Shown here in pieces: positions 9,388 through 17,860 of a stretch of DNA of 64,000 bases. Below the pieces are notes generated by a model that saw only the letters and a program-made list of their open reading frames with translations, ran no database searches and was not told the origin of the DNA. Origin of the DNA: Halomonas sp. M20 (GTDB lineage Bacteria > Pseudomonadota > Gammaproteobacteria > Pseudomonadales > Halomonadaceae); contig NZ_JACNMQ010000001.1 of the NCBI RefSeq assembly GCF_020622265.1, positions 62,001 through 126,000 on the forward strand, read 5' to 3'. The position numbers and the translations under genes were made by a program. Position 1 is the stretch's first letter, and each line of letters begins with the position of its first letter.

Positions 9388-9951
9388 TCAGGCACTTTGA
9401 CCTGAATGACGTCCTTCGTTGATCTCTTCGACCAGCTTATGGCAGAACGCATCGAGATCGTCCGGCTTGCGGCTGGTAACCAAGCCCTTGTCGACCACGA
9501 CCTGCTCATCGACCCATTCGGCACCCGCATTCTTGAGATCTTGAGAAACGGAGGGGTAGGAGGTCATCTTGCGACCATCGACGACACCTGCATTGATCAA
9601 GATCCAGGGCGCGTGACAGATGGCACCTACCGGCTTGCCGGCCTCGAAAAAGTGGCGCACGAAATCCAGCGCCTGGTCGTTCTGACGCAGCGTGTCCGGG
9701 TTGAACAGACCACCTGGCAACATCAAGGCGTGATAGTCGGTGGAATTCGCATCGTCGAGGCTTTTGTCGACCTCATAGGTCTCGCCCCAGTCGGTCTCTG
9801 CCCAGGCACGAATGCCTTTGGTATCCGGCGCGATGACGTGCACCGTTATGCCTTGATTTTCCAGCTTGGCCTTGGGTACCGACAGCTCCGACTCTTCGAA
9901 ACCGTCGGTGGCGAGAATGGCGACGCGTTTACCTGAGGATTGTTGGCTCAT
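9388..9951 (-). CDS. DJ-1/PfpI family protein (type 1 glutamine amidotransferase-like)
   Basis: 187 residues from the ATG at 9951, which has a near-perfect AAGGAGGT just upstream; the longer frame starting at 9981 is rejected. The fold is the class I glutamine-amidotransferase-like flavodoxin fold. The nucleophile is the Cys in VGAICHAPWILI, about residue 112, and the N-terminal acid is in DGFEESEL. Members such as E. coli YhbO have been described as stress-protection proteins, chaperones or deglycases acting on glyoxal-damaged protein; which applies here is not shown by sequence. It sits downstream of dps in the same direction, with a hairpin-rich gap between them, which suits a stress-response setting. 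Confidence 0.85.
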   Translation of the reverse strand: MSQQSSGKRVAILATDGFEESELSVPKAKLENQGITVHVIAPDTKGIRAWAETDWGETYEVDKSLDDANSTDYHALMLPGGLFNPDTLRQNDQALDFVRHFFEAGKPVGAICHAPWILINAGVVDGRKMTSYPSVSQDLKNAGAEWVDEQVVVDKGLVTSRKPDDLDAFCHKLVEEINEGRHSGQSA

Positions 9952-10035
9952 GCTACCTCCTTGCGGCATAGTGGCTAACAAATTGACTTGGCACGATATA
10001 TCGCGTGCTACCCATTAATTTGGGGTCGTCAGTGA

Positions 10036-10106
10036 GCGAGTACAAGGTGTCAGACGTTTCAAAATGTAAGCCATGGATTTTGAAAGCTATTCACCTTGAT
10101 ACTCGC
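10036..10106. repeat. Nested intergenic stem-loop between dps and the PfpI-family gene
   Basis: An outer near-perfect inverted repeat (10036-10049 with 10092-10106, one bulged base) encloses a second, perfect 9 bp inverted repeat (10057-10065 with 10077-10085). The whole could fold into one long two-tier hairpin in DNA or RNA. There is no T-run, so it is not a classical terminator. It may be an RNA processing site or a small repeat element. Confidence 0.6.
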
Positions 10107-10154
10107 CCTGGTATTCGCTCGGGAGTGGCACTGGATCGATGATCAATCCACGGC

Positions 10155-10628
10155 TCAGCCGAGATAGGCGTTCAGCATCCACACGGTCTTTTCCTGCTCG
10201 CGAATATAGTCGCCAACCATGGAGGCGGTGCCTTCGTCGTCTGCGTCCGATGCCAGACTCAGAATCTCACGCTGCAGCTCGATCAATGTCTGATAGCCGG
10301 CAAGAATACCGCGGACACAAGCATCGCCCTGATGAACGTGCTTGTCTTCTTCGATCGCTGCGCGCTGTACATAGTCGCTATAGGCATGCAGCGGTTCATA
10401 ACCCAGCGTCAGAATACGCTCGGCAACTTCATCGACCTTGGTCAGCAGATCCGTGTACTGCTCTTCGAATTTGGCATGCAGTTCGAAAAACTGCGAGCCT
10501 TTCACGTTCCAGTGGTAGCCGCGAACATTCATGTAGAAGATCTGATAATTGGCCAGCAGGATGTTGAGCTTGTCAGCCAGTTGCGTAGCGCTGCTTTCGT
10601 GCAAGCCGATTGCGTTGATGTCGGACAT
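10155..10628 (-). CDS. dps: Dps ferritin-like DNA-protection protein
   Basis: 157 residues, the usual size of Dps. The dodecamer stores iron by oxidising Fe(II) with peroxide and coats DNA in starved cells. The ferroxidase residues at subunit interfaces are visible in GYHWNVKGSQFFELHAKFEE (His, His, Glu), followed by the DEVAERILTLG helix. There is no long basic N-terminal tail, so direct DNA binding may be weak. The single ATG at 10628 has a weak GGAG-like site. It is probably a single-gene unit with its own promoter (a candidate is listed upstream) and ends before a hairpin. Confidence 0.93.
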   Translation of the reverse strand: MSDINAIGLHESSATQLADKLNILLANYQIFYMNVRGYHWNVKGSQFFELHAKFEEQYTDLLTKVDEVAERILTLGYEPLHAYSDYVQRAAIEEDKHVHQGDACVRGILAGYQTLIELQREILSLASDADDEGTASMVGDYIREQEKTVWMLNAYLG

Positions 10629-10709
10629 GAGTACTCTCCACGTTTAGATTTGATGGATGCCAGCATAGGGTATTCATTTCAAAATAAAAAACCAATCATG
10701 TATATATAT

Positions 10710-10738
10710 TTGATAGAACCTGACTATTTGTTGTCCAA
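10710..10738 (-). promoter_or_regulatory. Candidate sigma-70 promoter for dps
   Basis: On the minus strand TTGGAC (10738-10733) is followed after 17 bases by TATCAA (10715-10710), about 80 bases before the dps start. The surrounding DNA is unusually AT-rich for this genome. No clear OxyR or Fur box was recognised. Confidence 0.35.
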
Positions 10739-10857
10739 TGGTTTCGGATGCTGAATCTGCTTGGGTTTGAACCAACGTTCTTTCATCTCACGGTTGCGGC
10801 TATGCTTTGAGAAATAGCAATCCCCTTGCAACCCGTCATGAACCGTAAGGAAGCGTC

Positions 10858-11442
10858 ATGTTTCAGCCGACTCGTTTATTGCTACCAATACTTCCCGTCA
10901 TCGCGCTTGTATTGACCGGTTGTCAGTCATTGGCGCCTGCGGACCCGTTGGCGAGTAATGCCGAACCACTGCCTGCCCCCTGCACCTGGACCCGCAACGA
11001 TCAGGCCTCTCAGGCACTCTGGCTCAGGGCCACGGTGGAAGCCCTTGAGGCTCGGGACTATGCCATTCGCCACACGGATACCCAGCTGGGCCTCGTCAGT
11101 GCCGAACGCAGAACACGCCAGCCAGGGCTGGGTGCCGTGGACAGGCCTATCCTGGGAGGCAGTTCGGTATGGGGTAGCGTCGGTCGTGGCTCCGGCTTCT
11201 CGATAGGATTCGGAACGGGATTCGGCGGCGGTGTTGGCGGCGGATATTATGACGATCCCATCGAGATCGAACGCCTGTCGGTGATCATCGACGAACAGAA
11301 CGTCAGCATCACTCGGGGGGCCAGCATCGTCGATCCCGGCGGTTACGTGGTGGATTCCCGCTCACGGAACCGTGGTGAATTCTGCCGTGAGCTCAGCGCC
11401 TCCATCGAGTCCCGGGTGCGGGTGTTGGAGAATCAGCAATGA
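10858..11442 (+). CDS. Putative lipoprotein with glycine-rich stretch
   Basis: 194 residues, not recognised. The N-terminus is a lipoprotein signal with lipobox LVLTGC, and Ser follows two residues after the Cys, which suits outer-membrane sorting. A central glycine/serine-rich segment (GSSVWGSVGRGSGFSIGFG and on) resembles a flexible loop, flanked by ordered regions; two later Cys (CTW and EFCREL) could form a disulfide. It has a good AAGGA six bases before the ATG. It overlaps the next lipoprotein gene by 4 bases (ATGA), so the two are translationally coupled, and both share the theme of a duplicated alpha-beta domain (ATVEALEARDYAIRHTDTQLG here, AGLDALVERGFVIRFANTALG there). Confidence 0.75.
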   Translation: MFQPTRLLLPILPVIALVLTGCQSLAPADPLASNAEPLPAPCTWTRNDQASQALWLRATVEALEARDYAIRHTDTQLGLVSAERRTRQPGLGAVDRPILGGSSVWGSVGRGSGFSIGFGTGFGGGVGGGYYDDPIEIERLSVIIDEQNVSITRGASIVDPGGYVVDSRSRNRGEFCRELSASIESRVRVLENQQ

Positions 11443-11810
11443 GGCGCATGGCTGCCGCCGTTGCACTACTGATCTTGATGACGGCCTTGTTGACCGGATG
11501 CGCCAGCGCGCAAAGGACGCTGCCGGAGCGACAGATTACCCTGGAGGCCACCAGCGAGCAGGTGTTGAATGCCGGGCTCGATGCGCTGGTCGAACGCGGC
11601 TTCGTCATTCGCTTCGCCAATACGGCGCTTGGGCGCATCAATGCGGTATTTGCCGGTCGGCCGGGCTATGAGGTGCGCTTGACCACCAACGCCATTCCAA
11701 CGGGTACCCGACTGACGCTGTCGGGTCACCAGGGCGGGCGTGCCATGGAGCCTCAGCGCTTCGATTCGTTGCTGGCGGCAATCACCTCCCGCCTTGAGAG
11801 CGGGCGGTAA
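11439..11810 (+). CDS. Putative small lipoprotein, coupled to the preceding one
   Basis: 123 residues, not recognised. Signal peptide with lipobox LLTGC, then a compact domain of about 95 residues with alternating helix and strand. The helix-turn LNAGLDALVERGFVIRFANTALGRINA resembles the equivalent place in the upstream lipoprotein, so the pair may be paralogous. Its ATG overlaps the upstream stop codon (ATGA at 11439-11442). It is probably exported and anchored in the outer membrane; no function can be assigned. Confidence 0.75.
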   Translation: MRRMAAAVALLILMTALLTGCASAQRTLPERQITLEATSEQVLNAGLDALVERGFVIRFANTALGRINAVFAGRPGYEVRLTTNAIPTGTRLTLSGHQGGRAMEPQRFDSLLAAITSRLESGR

Positions 11811-11826
11811 GTGGTACTCCTGATAA

Positions 11827-12252
11827 TCAATCGTCGTCGAAAATGGACGCTATCAGGGCGAGAAGGCGATCATTTATCTCCTCTAGTGCCTCTCGAGAAT
11901 AAGGTCGTGGCGTGCCTGCGCCCCACACCGGCCCTGGCCAGGCGTCGTCGCCCTGACGTCTAACAATGACGTGAAGATGCAGTTGCGCCACCAGATTGCC
12001 CAGAGTCGCCAGGTTGAGCTTGTCTCCACCGAGCGTTTCCTGCATCCCGCGTCCCAGCATCGTGGCTTCCTGCCACAACCGCGCTTGCTCGCTTTCCTCG
12101 AGTTCGTAGACTTCGCGTATAGCGGCACGACGCGGCACCAGTATCACCCAGGGAAAGCGGGCATCGTTCATCAGGCGCACCTGGCATAATGCCAGATCCG
12201 TTACATGATACGTATCCGCTTCCAGGCGCGGATGAAGGCTAAAGTCGCTCAT
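11827..12252 (-). CDS. HIT-domain protein
   Basis: 141 residues. The histidine triad signature is QLHLHVIVRR, near the C-terminal third, with the nucleophilic His in the middle position; members hydrolyse nucleotide phosphoramidates or related bonds. The start is set at the ATG at 12252, with AGGAGT six bases upstream; the longer frame to 12351 runs into the opposite gene's promoter region and is rejected. It converges with the lipoprotein pair and diverges from the TSUP carrier. Confidence 0.88.
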   Translation of the reverse strand: MSDFSLHPRLEADTYHVTDLALCQVRLMNDARFPWVILVPRRAAIREVYELEESEQARLWQEATMLGRGMQETLGGDKLNLATLGNLVAQLHLHVIVRRQGDDAWPGPVWGAGTPRPYSREALEEINDRLLALIASIFDDD

Positions 12253-12332
12253 GGGACTCCTGGGGTAGTGAACGAAAAAATCCGAGATGACATCATCAGG
12301 GAAGCGGCAAGAACGAACAACAAGGAGAGAGA

Positions 12333-13079
12333 ATGACCCTGCTCGAGGCATTTGCGCTGGTGGCGATAGGAGGCGTTGCCGGTTTCATCAATGTGCTGGC
12401 CGCGGGTGGCTCGATGCTGACCCTGCCACTGCTGATGTTTCTGGGCTTGCCGGCTCAGGAGGCCAACGGTACCAACCGGGTAAGTATCGTGCTACAGAGC
12501 GTGAGCGCGGTCGGGAGCTTCTTTCGTTCCGGCGCCCGGGAAATTGGTATCAGTCTGCGGCTTTCGCTCCCGGCGGTGGTCGGCTCCCTGTGCGGTGCCT
12601 GGCTTGCTCTGCAGGTATCGGATGCGCTATTTGAAGCGGTATTGATCGTGGCGATGATTGGCGCCTCGATCATGATGCTGCTCCCTCAGCCCAAGCTCGA
12701 TACCCGTGCTCTAACCCCGGAACGCCTGACGCCAGCTGTCTATCTCGCCATGTTTTTCATCGGCTTGTATGGCGGCTTCATACAGGTCGGTGTCGGAATA
12801 CTATTCATCGTGGTGCTCTATCGATTGCTCAAGATCGACCTGGCTCAAGTGAATGTGTTCAAGGTTTTTATCATTTTGATCTACACATTACCGGCGCTTT
12901 TATTGTTCATGATCAACGATCAGGTGCGCTGGAACTATGGTTTACTGCTGGCGCTGGGCAGCATGAGCGGTGCCTGGTTGGCGGTGCAGGTCAACATGGG
13001 GCCGCGCGGTGCTTATTGGGTCAAGCGTCTGACGCTCGTGGTCATCGTCGCCATCGTTGTACGGCTGTTGTTCTTTTGA
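12333..13079 (+). CDS. TSUP-family membrane carrier (TauE/SafE, YfcA-like)
   Basis: 248 residues with about eight hydrophobic segments. The N-terminal repeat GGVAGFINVLAAGGSMLTLPLL and the second-half FIGLYGGFIQVGVGILFIVVLY are the glycine-rich paired motifs of the TauE/SafE superfamily. These carriers are thought to move sulfur-containing or organic anions across the inner membrane; the substrate here is unknown. A strong AAGGAG site precedes the ATG. Confidence 0.85.
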   Translation: MTLLEAFALVAIGGVAGFINVLAAGGSMLTLPLLMFLGLPAQEANGTNRVSIVLQSVSAVGSFFRSGAREIGISLRLSLPAVVGSLCGAWLALQVSDALFEAVLIVAMIGASIMMLLPQPKLDTRALTPERLTPAVYLAMFFIGLYGGFIQVGVGILFIVVLYRLLKIDLAQVNVFKVFIILIYTLPALLLFMINDQVRWNYGLLLALGSMSGAWLAVQVNMGPRGAYWVKRLTLVVIVAIVVRLLFF

Positions 13080-13193
13080 TCCACGAACGAAGGTTTGCCC
13101 TCTTGCGGTGACGCGGTACTTGAGAGATAACAGATGTGGGTCGGCTCGTTTTCCAATCGCGTCTTCGCTTTATCGAATCAGGAGAAGAAGAAC

Positions 13194-13319
13194 ATGAAAC
13201 ATGCGTTGTTGCTGTCAGCGTTGCTGCTGCTGGTATCACTGGCCGGATGCAATACCATGCGAGGATTCGGTGAGGATATCAGCAAGGTGGGATCGGAAAT
13301 CGAAGAGGCAGCGAACTAG
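13194..13319 (+). CDS. Entericidin-like small lipoprotein, copy 1
   Basis: 41 residues: a lipoprotein signal with lipobox SLAGC followed by NTMRGFGEDISKVGSEIEEA. This is the entericidin EcnA/EcnB pattern (Cys-Asn-Thr, then GxGxDI, then amphipathic helix). The start at 13194 is preceded by AGGAGAAG; the longer frame from 13134 would bury the signal peptide. A related gene follows 119 bases downstream. In E. coli such proteins form an antidote/toxin pair regulated in stationary phase; whether that applies here is inference. Confidence 0.85.
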   Translation: MKHALLLSALLLLVSLAGCNTMRGFGEDISKVGSEIEEAAN

Positions 13320-13438
13320 GCAAGTACTTGTATCTGAATGTGCGTAACCAATCGCTACCTGATAGGCTTTGCAGGGATGGTAAAGTAGCCATTCTATTGT
13401 TGTAGAAGAAAATTAATCTATCGTTCAAGGAGAGCAGG

Positions 13439-13570
13439 ATGAAAAAGTTTATGATGCTGACGTTTACGCTACTCGTTAGCGCCAGTGTGCTGGCCGGATG
13501 CAACACTATGGAAGGCGCTGGCGAAGATATCGAGCGAGGCGGTGAAAAGATTCAGGATTCCGCCAGCTGA
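13439..13570 (+). CDS. Entericidin-like small lipoprotein, copy 2
   Basis: 43 residues: MKK start, hydrophobic core, lipobox VLAGC, then NTMEGAGEDIERGGEKIQDS. It aligns over its whole length with the copy 1 product. An AAGGAGAGC ribosome site lies just upstream, and the gene is followed by a hairpin. Two copies in a row with separate ribosome sites resemble the ecnA-ecnB arrangement. Confidence 0.85.
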   Translation: MKKFMMLTFTLLVSASVLAGCNTMEGAGEDIERGGEKIQDSAS

Positions 13571-13588
13571 ATCAGTTAGTCAATTCAG

Positions 13589-13617
13589 TTTGCCGCTCGG
13601 TAACCCTGGGCGGCAAA
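13589..13617 (+). terminator. Candidate terminator after the entericidin-like pair
   Basis: TTTGCCGC (13589-13596) pairs with GCGGCAAA (13610-13617) around a 13-base loop, between convergent genes. The T-run after it is poor (TTCTG), so termination efficiency is uncertain. Confidence 0.4.
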
Positions 13618-13671
13618 TTCTGTGCTCATCAATCGGCTAATATACTTCTATCCCGGAACTCGCCCTGAGAG

Positions 13672-14430
13672 CTAATCTCCGACACTGAACCGCCGTTCCA
13701 GACGTTCGAAGAACAGATCCGTTACGATCGCCAGCAATCCCACCAGTACCGCTCCCTGGATCACGTAGGCAATGTTGTTGCCCACCAGCCCCGCGATGAT
13801 CGGTGTGCCCAGACTCTGCGCGCCTACCGTCGAGCCAATGGTGGCAGTACCGATGTTGATGATGACCGACACCCGCACCCCGGCGATGATTACCCGCATG
13901 GCCAGGGGCAGTTCGACGCGAAACAGAACCTGGCTGCGGCTCATGCCGGTGCCCTTGGCTGCCTCCAGGGTGGTAGCGGGTACAGTGCCGAGTCCGGCGA
14001 TAGTGTTCTGCACCACCGGCAGCAGTCCATAGAGCGTCAGTGCCACGATGGTGGGTATGAAGCCAAAGCCTGCCAAGGGTACGACGATGGCAAGCACCGC
14101 TGCCGGCGGAAAGGTCTGCCCGATAGCGGCCAGGGAGGACACCAGCGGCTCGAATTCCCGGCCATTGCGCCGGGTCACGAAAAGTCCGGCCCCCACGCCG
14201 ACGCTGACGGAAATGATCGATGACACCAGCACCAGCAATAGGTGATCAAGGGTCAGCTGCAGAAAGCTTTCACGGTCGTAAAGCGGCGATCTCAAATCCG
14301 GAAAGACCCGCTCGAATAGCGGCTTAAGCTCTTCCATGAAGAGCACCAGGGCCACCAGCAGGGCACTGAGTGCGACCAATAGCCAGGTGCGGGTCTGCGT
14401 TGGCGCGCGCAGGGTCACGGCTCTCATCAC
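13672..14430 (-). CDS. yehW: Osmolyte ABC transporter permease, YehW-like
   Basis: 252 residues with about six membrane helices and the binding-protein-dependent permease (EAA) region, [20 protein letters not shown], that contacts the ATPase. It is the last gene of a four-gene operon in the order binding protein, long permease, ATPase, short permease, which is the order of E. coli yehZYXW. Its ATG overlaps the ATPase stop (ATGA). It would pair with the YehY-like permease to form a heterodimeric channel for betaine-like compatible solutes. Confidence 0.85.
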   Translation of the reverse strand: MMRAVTLRAPTQTRTWLLVALSALLVALVLFMEELKPLFERVFPDLRSPLYDRESFLQLTLDHLLLVLVSSIISVSVGVGAGLFVTRRNGREFEPLVSSLAAIGQTFPPAAVLAIVVPLAGFGFIPTIVALTLYGLLPVVQNTIAGLGTVPATTLEAAKGTGMSRSQVLFRVELPLAMRVIIAGVRVSVIINIGTATIGSTVGAQSLGTPIIAGLVGNNIAYVIQGAVLVGLLAIVTDLFFERLERRFSVGD

Positions 14431-15521
14431 TCTTGCCCCAGGGCTTGCTGCCCGCTGGGCTCATGCCCCATCACGCCTTGCATGGCCACCTCGCCGATCA
14501 GACGCTCCTCGTCATCCAGTACCGGCAGCACCAGTACGCGAAACCAGACCATTCGCGACAGCGCTTCTTTCATGGTCATATCCGGGGTTGCACTCCACTC
14601 ATGGCTGACCTGGATGCGCTGTTCGCTTTCATCCGCATGCAAGCGTCCGCCATGCAGGCACAGCGGACGCCCTTGGGTATCGACCTCCCAGCCATGTGCC
14701 ACCGAGGCGCGATCGTGATCGAAGGATGCGGGTTGCTTTAGAATCGCGGCGGGTTGCTGATACTGATGCACCCAGCGCCGAGACAGCAATTTCAGACCCA
14801 GATCCGCCTTACCAATGAAGCTGCGCACGAAGTCGTCCGCGGGTTGAGTCAGAAGTTCGATGGGGCGATCGTACTGCACCAGTCGTCCGGCATTGAGAAT
14901 GGCGATGCGGGAAGCCAGCTTGAGCGCTTCGTCCATGTCGTGGGTAACGAAGACGATGGTCTTGCCGGTCTGCTGATGAACCCGCAGCATCTCGTTTTGC
15001 AGCACGTCCCGAGTCAGAGGGTCGACGGCACCAAAGGGCTCGTCCATCAGCAGCACTTCCGGGTCTGCCGCCAGCGCCCGGGCAACCCCGACCCGCTGGG
15101 CCTGACCGCCGGAGAGCTGGTGCGGGTACTTGTCGCGAAACTCGCCGGCGTCCAGGTGAAACAGATTCAAAAGCTCATCGACCCGCTCCGAGGTACGGGA
15201 TTTGTCCCACTTGAGCAGACCGGGGACCACGGCGATGTTCTCCGCCACGGTCCAGTGCGGGAACAACCCCGTCGACTGGATGGCATAGCCGATGCGCCGA
15301 CGCAGCTGTTCCGCCGGCAACTCCGTGACATCTTCCTCCCCGAGGAAAATACGCCCCCGGCTCAAGGGAATCAGACGATTGATCATGCGCAGCGTGGTGG
15401 ACTTGCCGCAGCCCGAAGGACCGATCAACACACCGAACTCGCCGCTTTCGATGCGCAGCGAGACATCCTTGACCACCTCCTTGCCGGCATAGGTTTTGGT
15501 CAATCCTTGTAGCTCGATCAT
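14427..15521 (-). CDS. yehX: Osmolyte ABC transporter ATPase, YehX-like, with CBS-type tail
   Basis: 364 residues from the ATG at 15521, which overlaps the upstream permease stop (ATGA). Walker [15 protein letters not shown], signature [16 protein letters not shown] and Walker [14 protein letters not shown] are all present. After residue 240 the chain continues into a regulatory tail ending with a CBS-like segment ([31 protein letters not shown]). CBS tails in betaine ATPases such as OpuA can sense ionic strength, so salt gating is plausible but inferred. The frame extends upstream to 15776, but that is inside the permease gene and is rejected. Confidence 0.87.
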   Translation of the reverse strand: MIELQGLTKTYAGKEVVKDVSLRIESGEFGVLIGPSGCGKSTTLRMINRLIPLSRGRIFLGEEDVTELPAEQLRRRIGYAIQSTGLFPHWTVAENIAVVPGLLKWDKSRTSERVDELLNLFHLDAGEFRDKYPHQLSGGQAQRVGVARALAADPEVLLMDEPFGAVDPLTRDVLQNEMLRVHQQTGKTIVFVTHDMDEALKLASRIAILNAGRLVQYDRPIELLTQPADDFVRSFIGKADLGLKLLSRRWVHQYQQPAAILKQPASFDHDRASVAHGWEVDTQGRPLCLHGGRLHADESEQRIQVSHEWSATPDMTMKEALSRMVWFRVLVLPVLDDEERLIGEVAMQGVMGHEPSGQQALGQE

Positions 15522-16720
15522 CGGGCCCCCGGGGGTCTGCTCAGTACGACTAGAATCTGCAAAAGAAAATCCGCCACCACCGCCAGGGCGATGGTGGGTA
15601 TCGCCCCCAAAAGCACCAAATCGATGGCGTATTGCCCAAGCCCCTGGAAAATAAAGGCGCCGAGCCCACCCGCGCCGATCAAGGCAGCTACCACCGTCAA
15701 GCCAATGGCCTGCACGGTGACGATGCGAAGTCCGGCGAGAATCACCGGCAGGGCCAGGGGGATCTCGACCCGCCACAGGATCTGGGTGGAGGTCATGCCC
15801 ATGCCGCGAGCTGCTTCCAACGTCGTGGCGGCGACGCCATCAAAGCCGGCATAGGTATTGCGTACGATGGGCAGTAGCGCGTACATGATCAGCGCGATGA
15901 TGGCAGGGGTGGCGCCGATGCCCTTGATACCGAATTCCCGCAGTAGCGGGAATGCCTCGCTCACTGCTGCCAAGGGGGCTACTAGTAGCGCGAACAAGGC
16001 AATCGAAGGAATCGTCTGGAAAAAGTTGAGTATGCCGAAAAGCGCGCCCCGAGTACCGGCGCGGCGATGGGCAAGCAAGCCCAGCGGCAGGCCGATTGCC
16101 AGCGCCGGACCCAGGGCCGAAGCGACCAGACGCAGATGCGCGATGAACTCGTCCGCGAACTGATCGCGATTGTTGGCATACTCGTGCATGATCGCCAGTC
16201 CATCGAGATGCCCCGAGACGAACAGGGCCGCCACGATCACAACGAGTATCAGCGTATAGAGGCCGCGCAGCCCTAGATGGGTATGCAGCCGCTGGAAAGC
16301 ATCGAGCATCATCAGGACCGGACAGAAAATCAGGATCCAGAAGGCGGCGCCCTGGGAGACCCGCGCCGAAGCCGAGGCCTCCTGCAGCGTACGGGTGGCA
16401 TAATCCCCCAGCCCGTAAAGCACCAGCACCAGCCACAGAGGAGCCGCGATCAGCGTCAGATAGTGCGCGCCCGGTGAGGAAAACGGGCGCGTAAAGGCAC
16501 ACAGCGCCAATACCACGGCCAGCAGAACCAGCGTGATCCACTGCCAGGGTCGTAGCGCCACGATCAGGTTGACCGGCTCTCCCGACACAAGCCGATTAGG
16601 CGCCATGGCGACGAAGGAAAGCAATGCCGCGCCGAGGATCGCGGCGATCACCAGTGTCAGCAAGACACGATTTGCCACCAGACTTCTTGTCCTTCCATTG
16701 GACACTTGCGTCGACAACAC
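15518..16720 (-). CDS. yehY: Osmolyte ABC transporter permease, YehY-like (long form)
   Basis: 400 residues, with extra N-terminal helices before the permease core. The core carries the EAA loop ATTLEAARGMGMTSTQILWRV. E. coli YehY has the same unusual long layout. It follows the binding-protein gene by only 14 bases and overlaps the ATPase gene by 4, so it is the second gene of the osmF-yehYXW operon. It would form the membrane channel with the shorter YehW-like permease. Confidence 0.85.
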   Translation of the reverse strand: MLSTQVSNGRTRSLVANRVLLTLVIAAILGAALLSFVAMAPNRLVSGEPVNLIVALRPWQWITLVLLAVVLALCAFTRPFSSPGAHYLTLIAAPLWLVLVLYGLGDYATRTLQEASASARVSQGAAFWILIFCPVLMMLDAFQRLHTHLGLRGLYTLILVVIVAALFVSGHLDGLAIMHEYANNRDQFADEFIAHLRLVASALGPALAIGLPLGLLAHRRAGTRGALFGILNFFQTIPSIALFALLVAPLAAVSEAFPLLREFGIKGIGATPAIIALIMYALLPIVRNTYAGFDGVAATTLEAARGMGMTSTQILWRVEIPLALPVILAGLRIVTVQAIGLTVVAALIGAGGLGAFIFQGLGQYAIDLVLLGAIPTIALAVVADFLLQILVVLSRPPGAR

Positions 16721-16734
16721 CGTGGGTCGAATCC

Positions 16735-17652
16735 TTATTTCAAGAAGTCATTCTCTTCGAGATAGTCCTGGGCGACCTGCTTGGCTGGCTGACCATCGAC
16801 CTGGATACGACTATTGAGTTCCTGCAGTGTCTCGCGATCCAGGGATTCGAGAACTGGTGTAAACAACGCTTCGAGCTTGGGATTGTCATCCAGAACCGGC
16901 TTGCGAATGACCACCGTCGGAGCATAGACCATCTGCACGCCCTGGGTATCGTCCATGACTCGTAGCCCGGCGGGCTTGATGGCGCCATCGGTGCCATAGA
17001 CCATGGCGGCGTTGGTACCGCTGGTGCCTTCCGCGGCGGCGCGAATGGTCGCGGCGGTGTTGCCACCGGAAAGCACCAGCAGCTGATCCTGATTCAGCTC
17101 GAAATCGTAGGCTTGCTGGAAGCTGGGTAGCGCGGCTTCGCTGTCGACGAATTCGGCGGAGGCCGCCAGTTTTACTTCGCCACCCTCATTGATCCACTTG
17201 CCGAAGTCTTCCATGGTCTTGAGGTCGTTCTTCTTGGCCAGATCCTCGCGCAGAGCGATGGCCCAGGTATTGTTGGCCGGCGACGGGGGCAACCAGACCA
17301 GGTCGTTCTGTTCGAGATCCATCTGTTGAATCTTTTCGAACCCCTTGTCGTGATCCTTCCAGGCAGGATCATCGGTGGTATCGGTGAAGAACGCGCCGTT
17401 GCCGGTGTATTCCGGGTATAGATCGATCTCGTTTTCGACCAGCGCCGTACGCACGATGTTGGTCGGCCCCAGTTGCAGCTTGTTGTCCACGGGGTAATCG
17501 CTGTTTTCCAGCAGCGCGATCACCATGTTGCCAAGCAGGGCGCCTTCGGTGTCGTTCTTGGACGCAACCCGTAAAGGGTCCGCGGCCAGTGCCGAGTTCA
17601 GGGTCAATGTGGCCCCAAGGGTGATACCGATCAAGCTGGCGAACCTGAGCAT
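16735..17652 (-). CDS. osmF: Osmolyte-binding periplasmic protein, OsmF/YehZ-like
   Basis: 305 residues from the ATG at 17652, the length of E. coli YehZ. An AAGGATGG site lies seven bases upstream; the TTG at 17685 is rejected. A Sec signal peptide (LRFASLIGITLGATLTLNSALA) is followed by the mature ADPLRVASKNDTEGALLGNMV start of OpuAC/QbsX-type betaine-binding proteins. In E. coli the system is an RpoS-dependent, low-affinity transporter. It is the first gene of the operon and diverges from the I78-type lipoprotein gene. Confidence 0.87.
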   Translation of the reverse strand: MLRFASLIGITLGATLTLNSALAADPLRVASKNDTEGALLGNMVIALLENSDYPVDNKLQLGPTNIVRTALVENEIDLYPEYTGNGAFFTDTTDDPAWKDHDKGFEKIQQMDLEQNDLVWLPPSPANNTWAIALREDLAKKNDLKTMEDFGKWINEGGEVKLAASAEFVDSEAALPSFQQAYDFELNQDQLLVLSGGNTAATIRAAAEGTSGTNAAMVYGTDGAIKPAGLRVMDDTQGVQMVYAPTVVIRKPVLDDNPKLEALFTPVLESLDRETLQELNSRIQVDGQPAKQVAQDYLEENDFLK

Positions 17653-17797
17653 AAGTTTCCATCCTTTTTGGCAATAGCGATTCAAACGCGAAAAATATCC
17701 ATATCGGGCCGAAGCGATTTGCTTGATGTGGCCGTCCTTGTCCTGCTCGACACCCAGACTAGCCTATCCTGAGCGGGAAAGACCACTATTCGATAGC

Positions 17798-17838
17798 GTG
17801 ACAATCAACACGACATTAACGTTATATGCGTTTAATGT
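17798..17838 (+). promoter_or_regulatory. Candidate promoter with overlapping operator-like dyad
   Basis: GTGACA (17798-17803) and TTATAT (17822-17827) are spaced 18 bases apart, upstream of the I78-type gene. The -10 lies within an inverted repeat ACATTAA (17813-17819) / TTAATGT (17832-17838). A regulator binding there could control this gene and possibly the divergent osmF operon. Confidence 0.4.
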
Positions 17839-17860
17839 GTTGCAAGAAAAGGAGAATACG

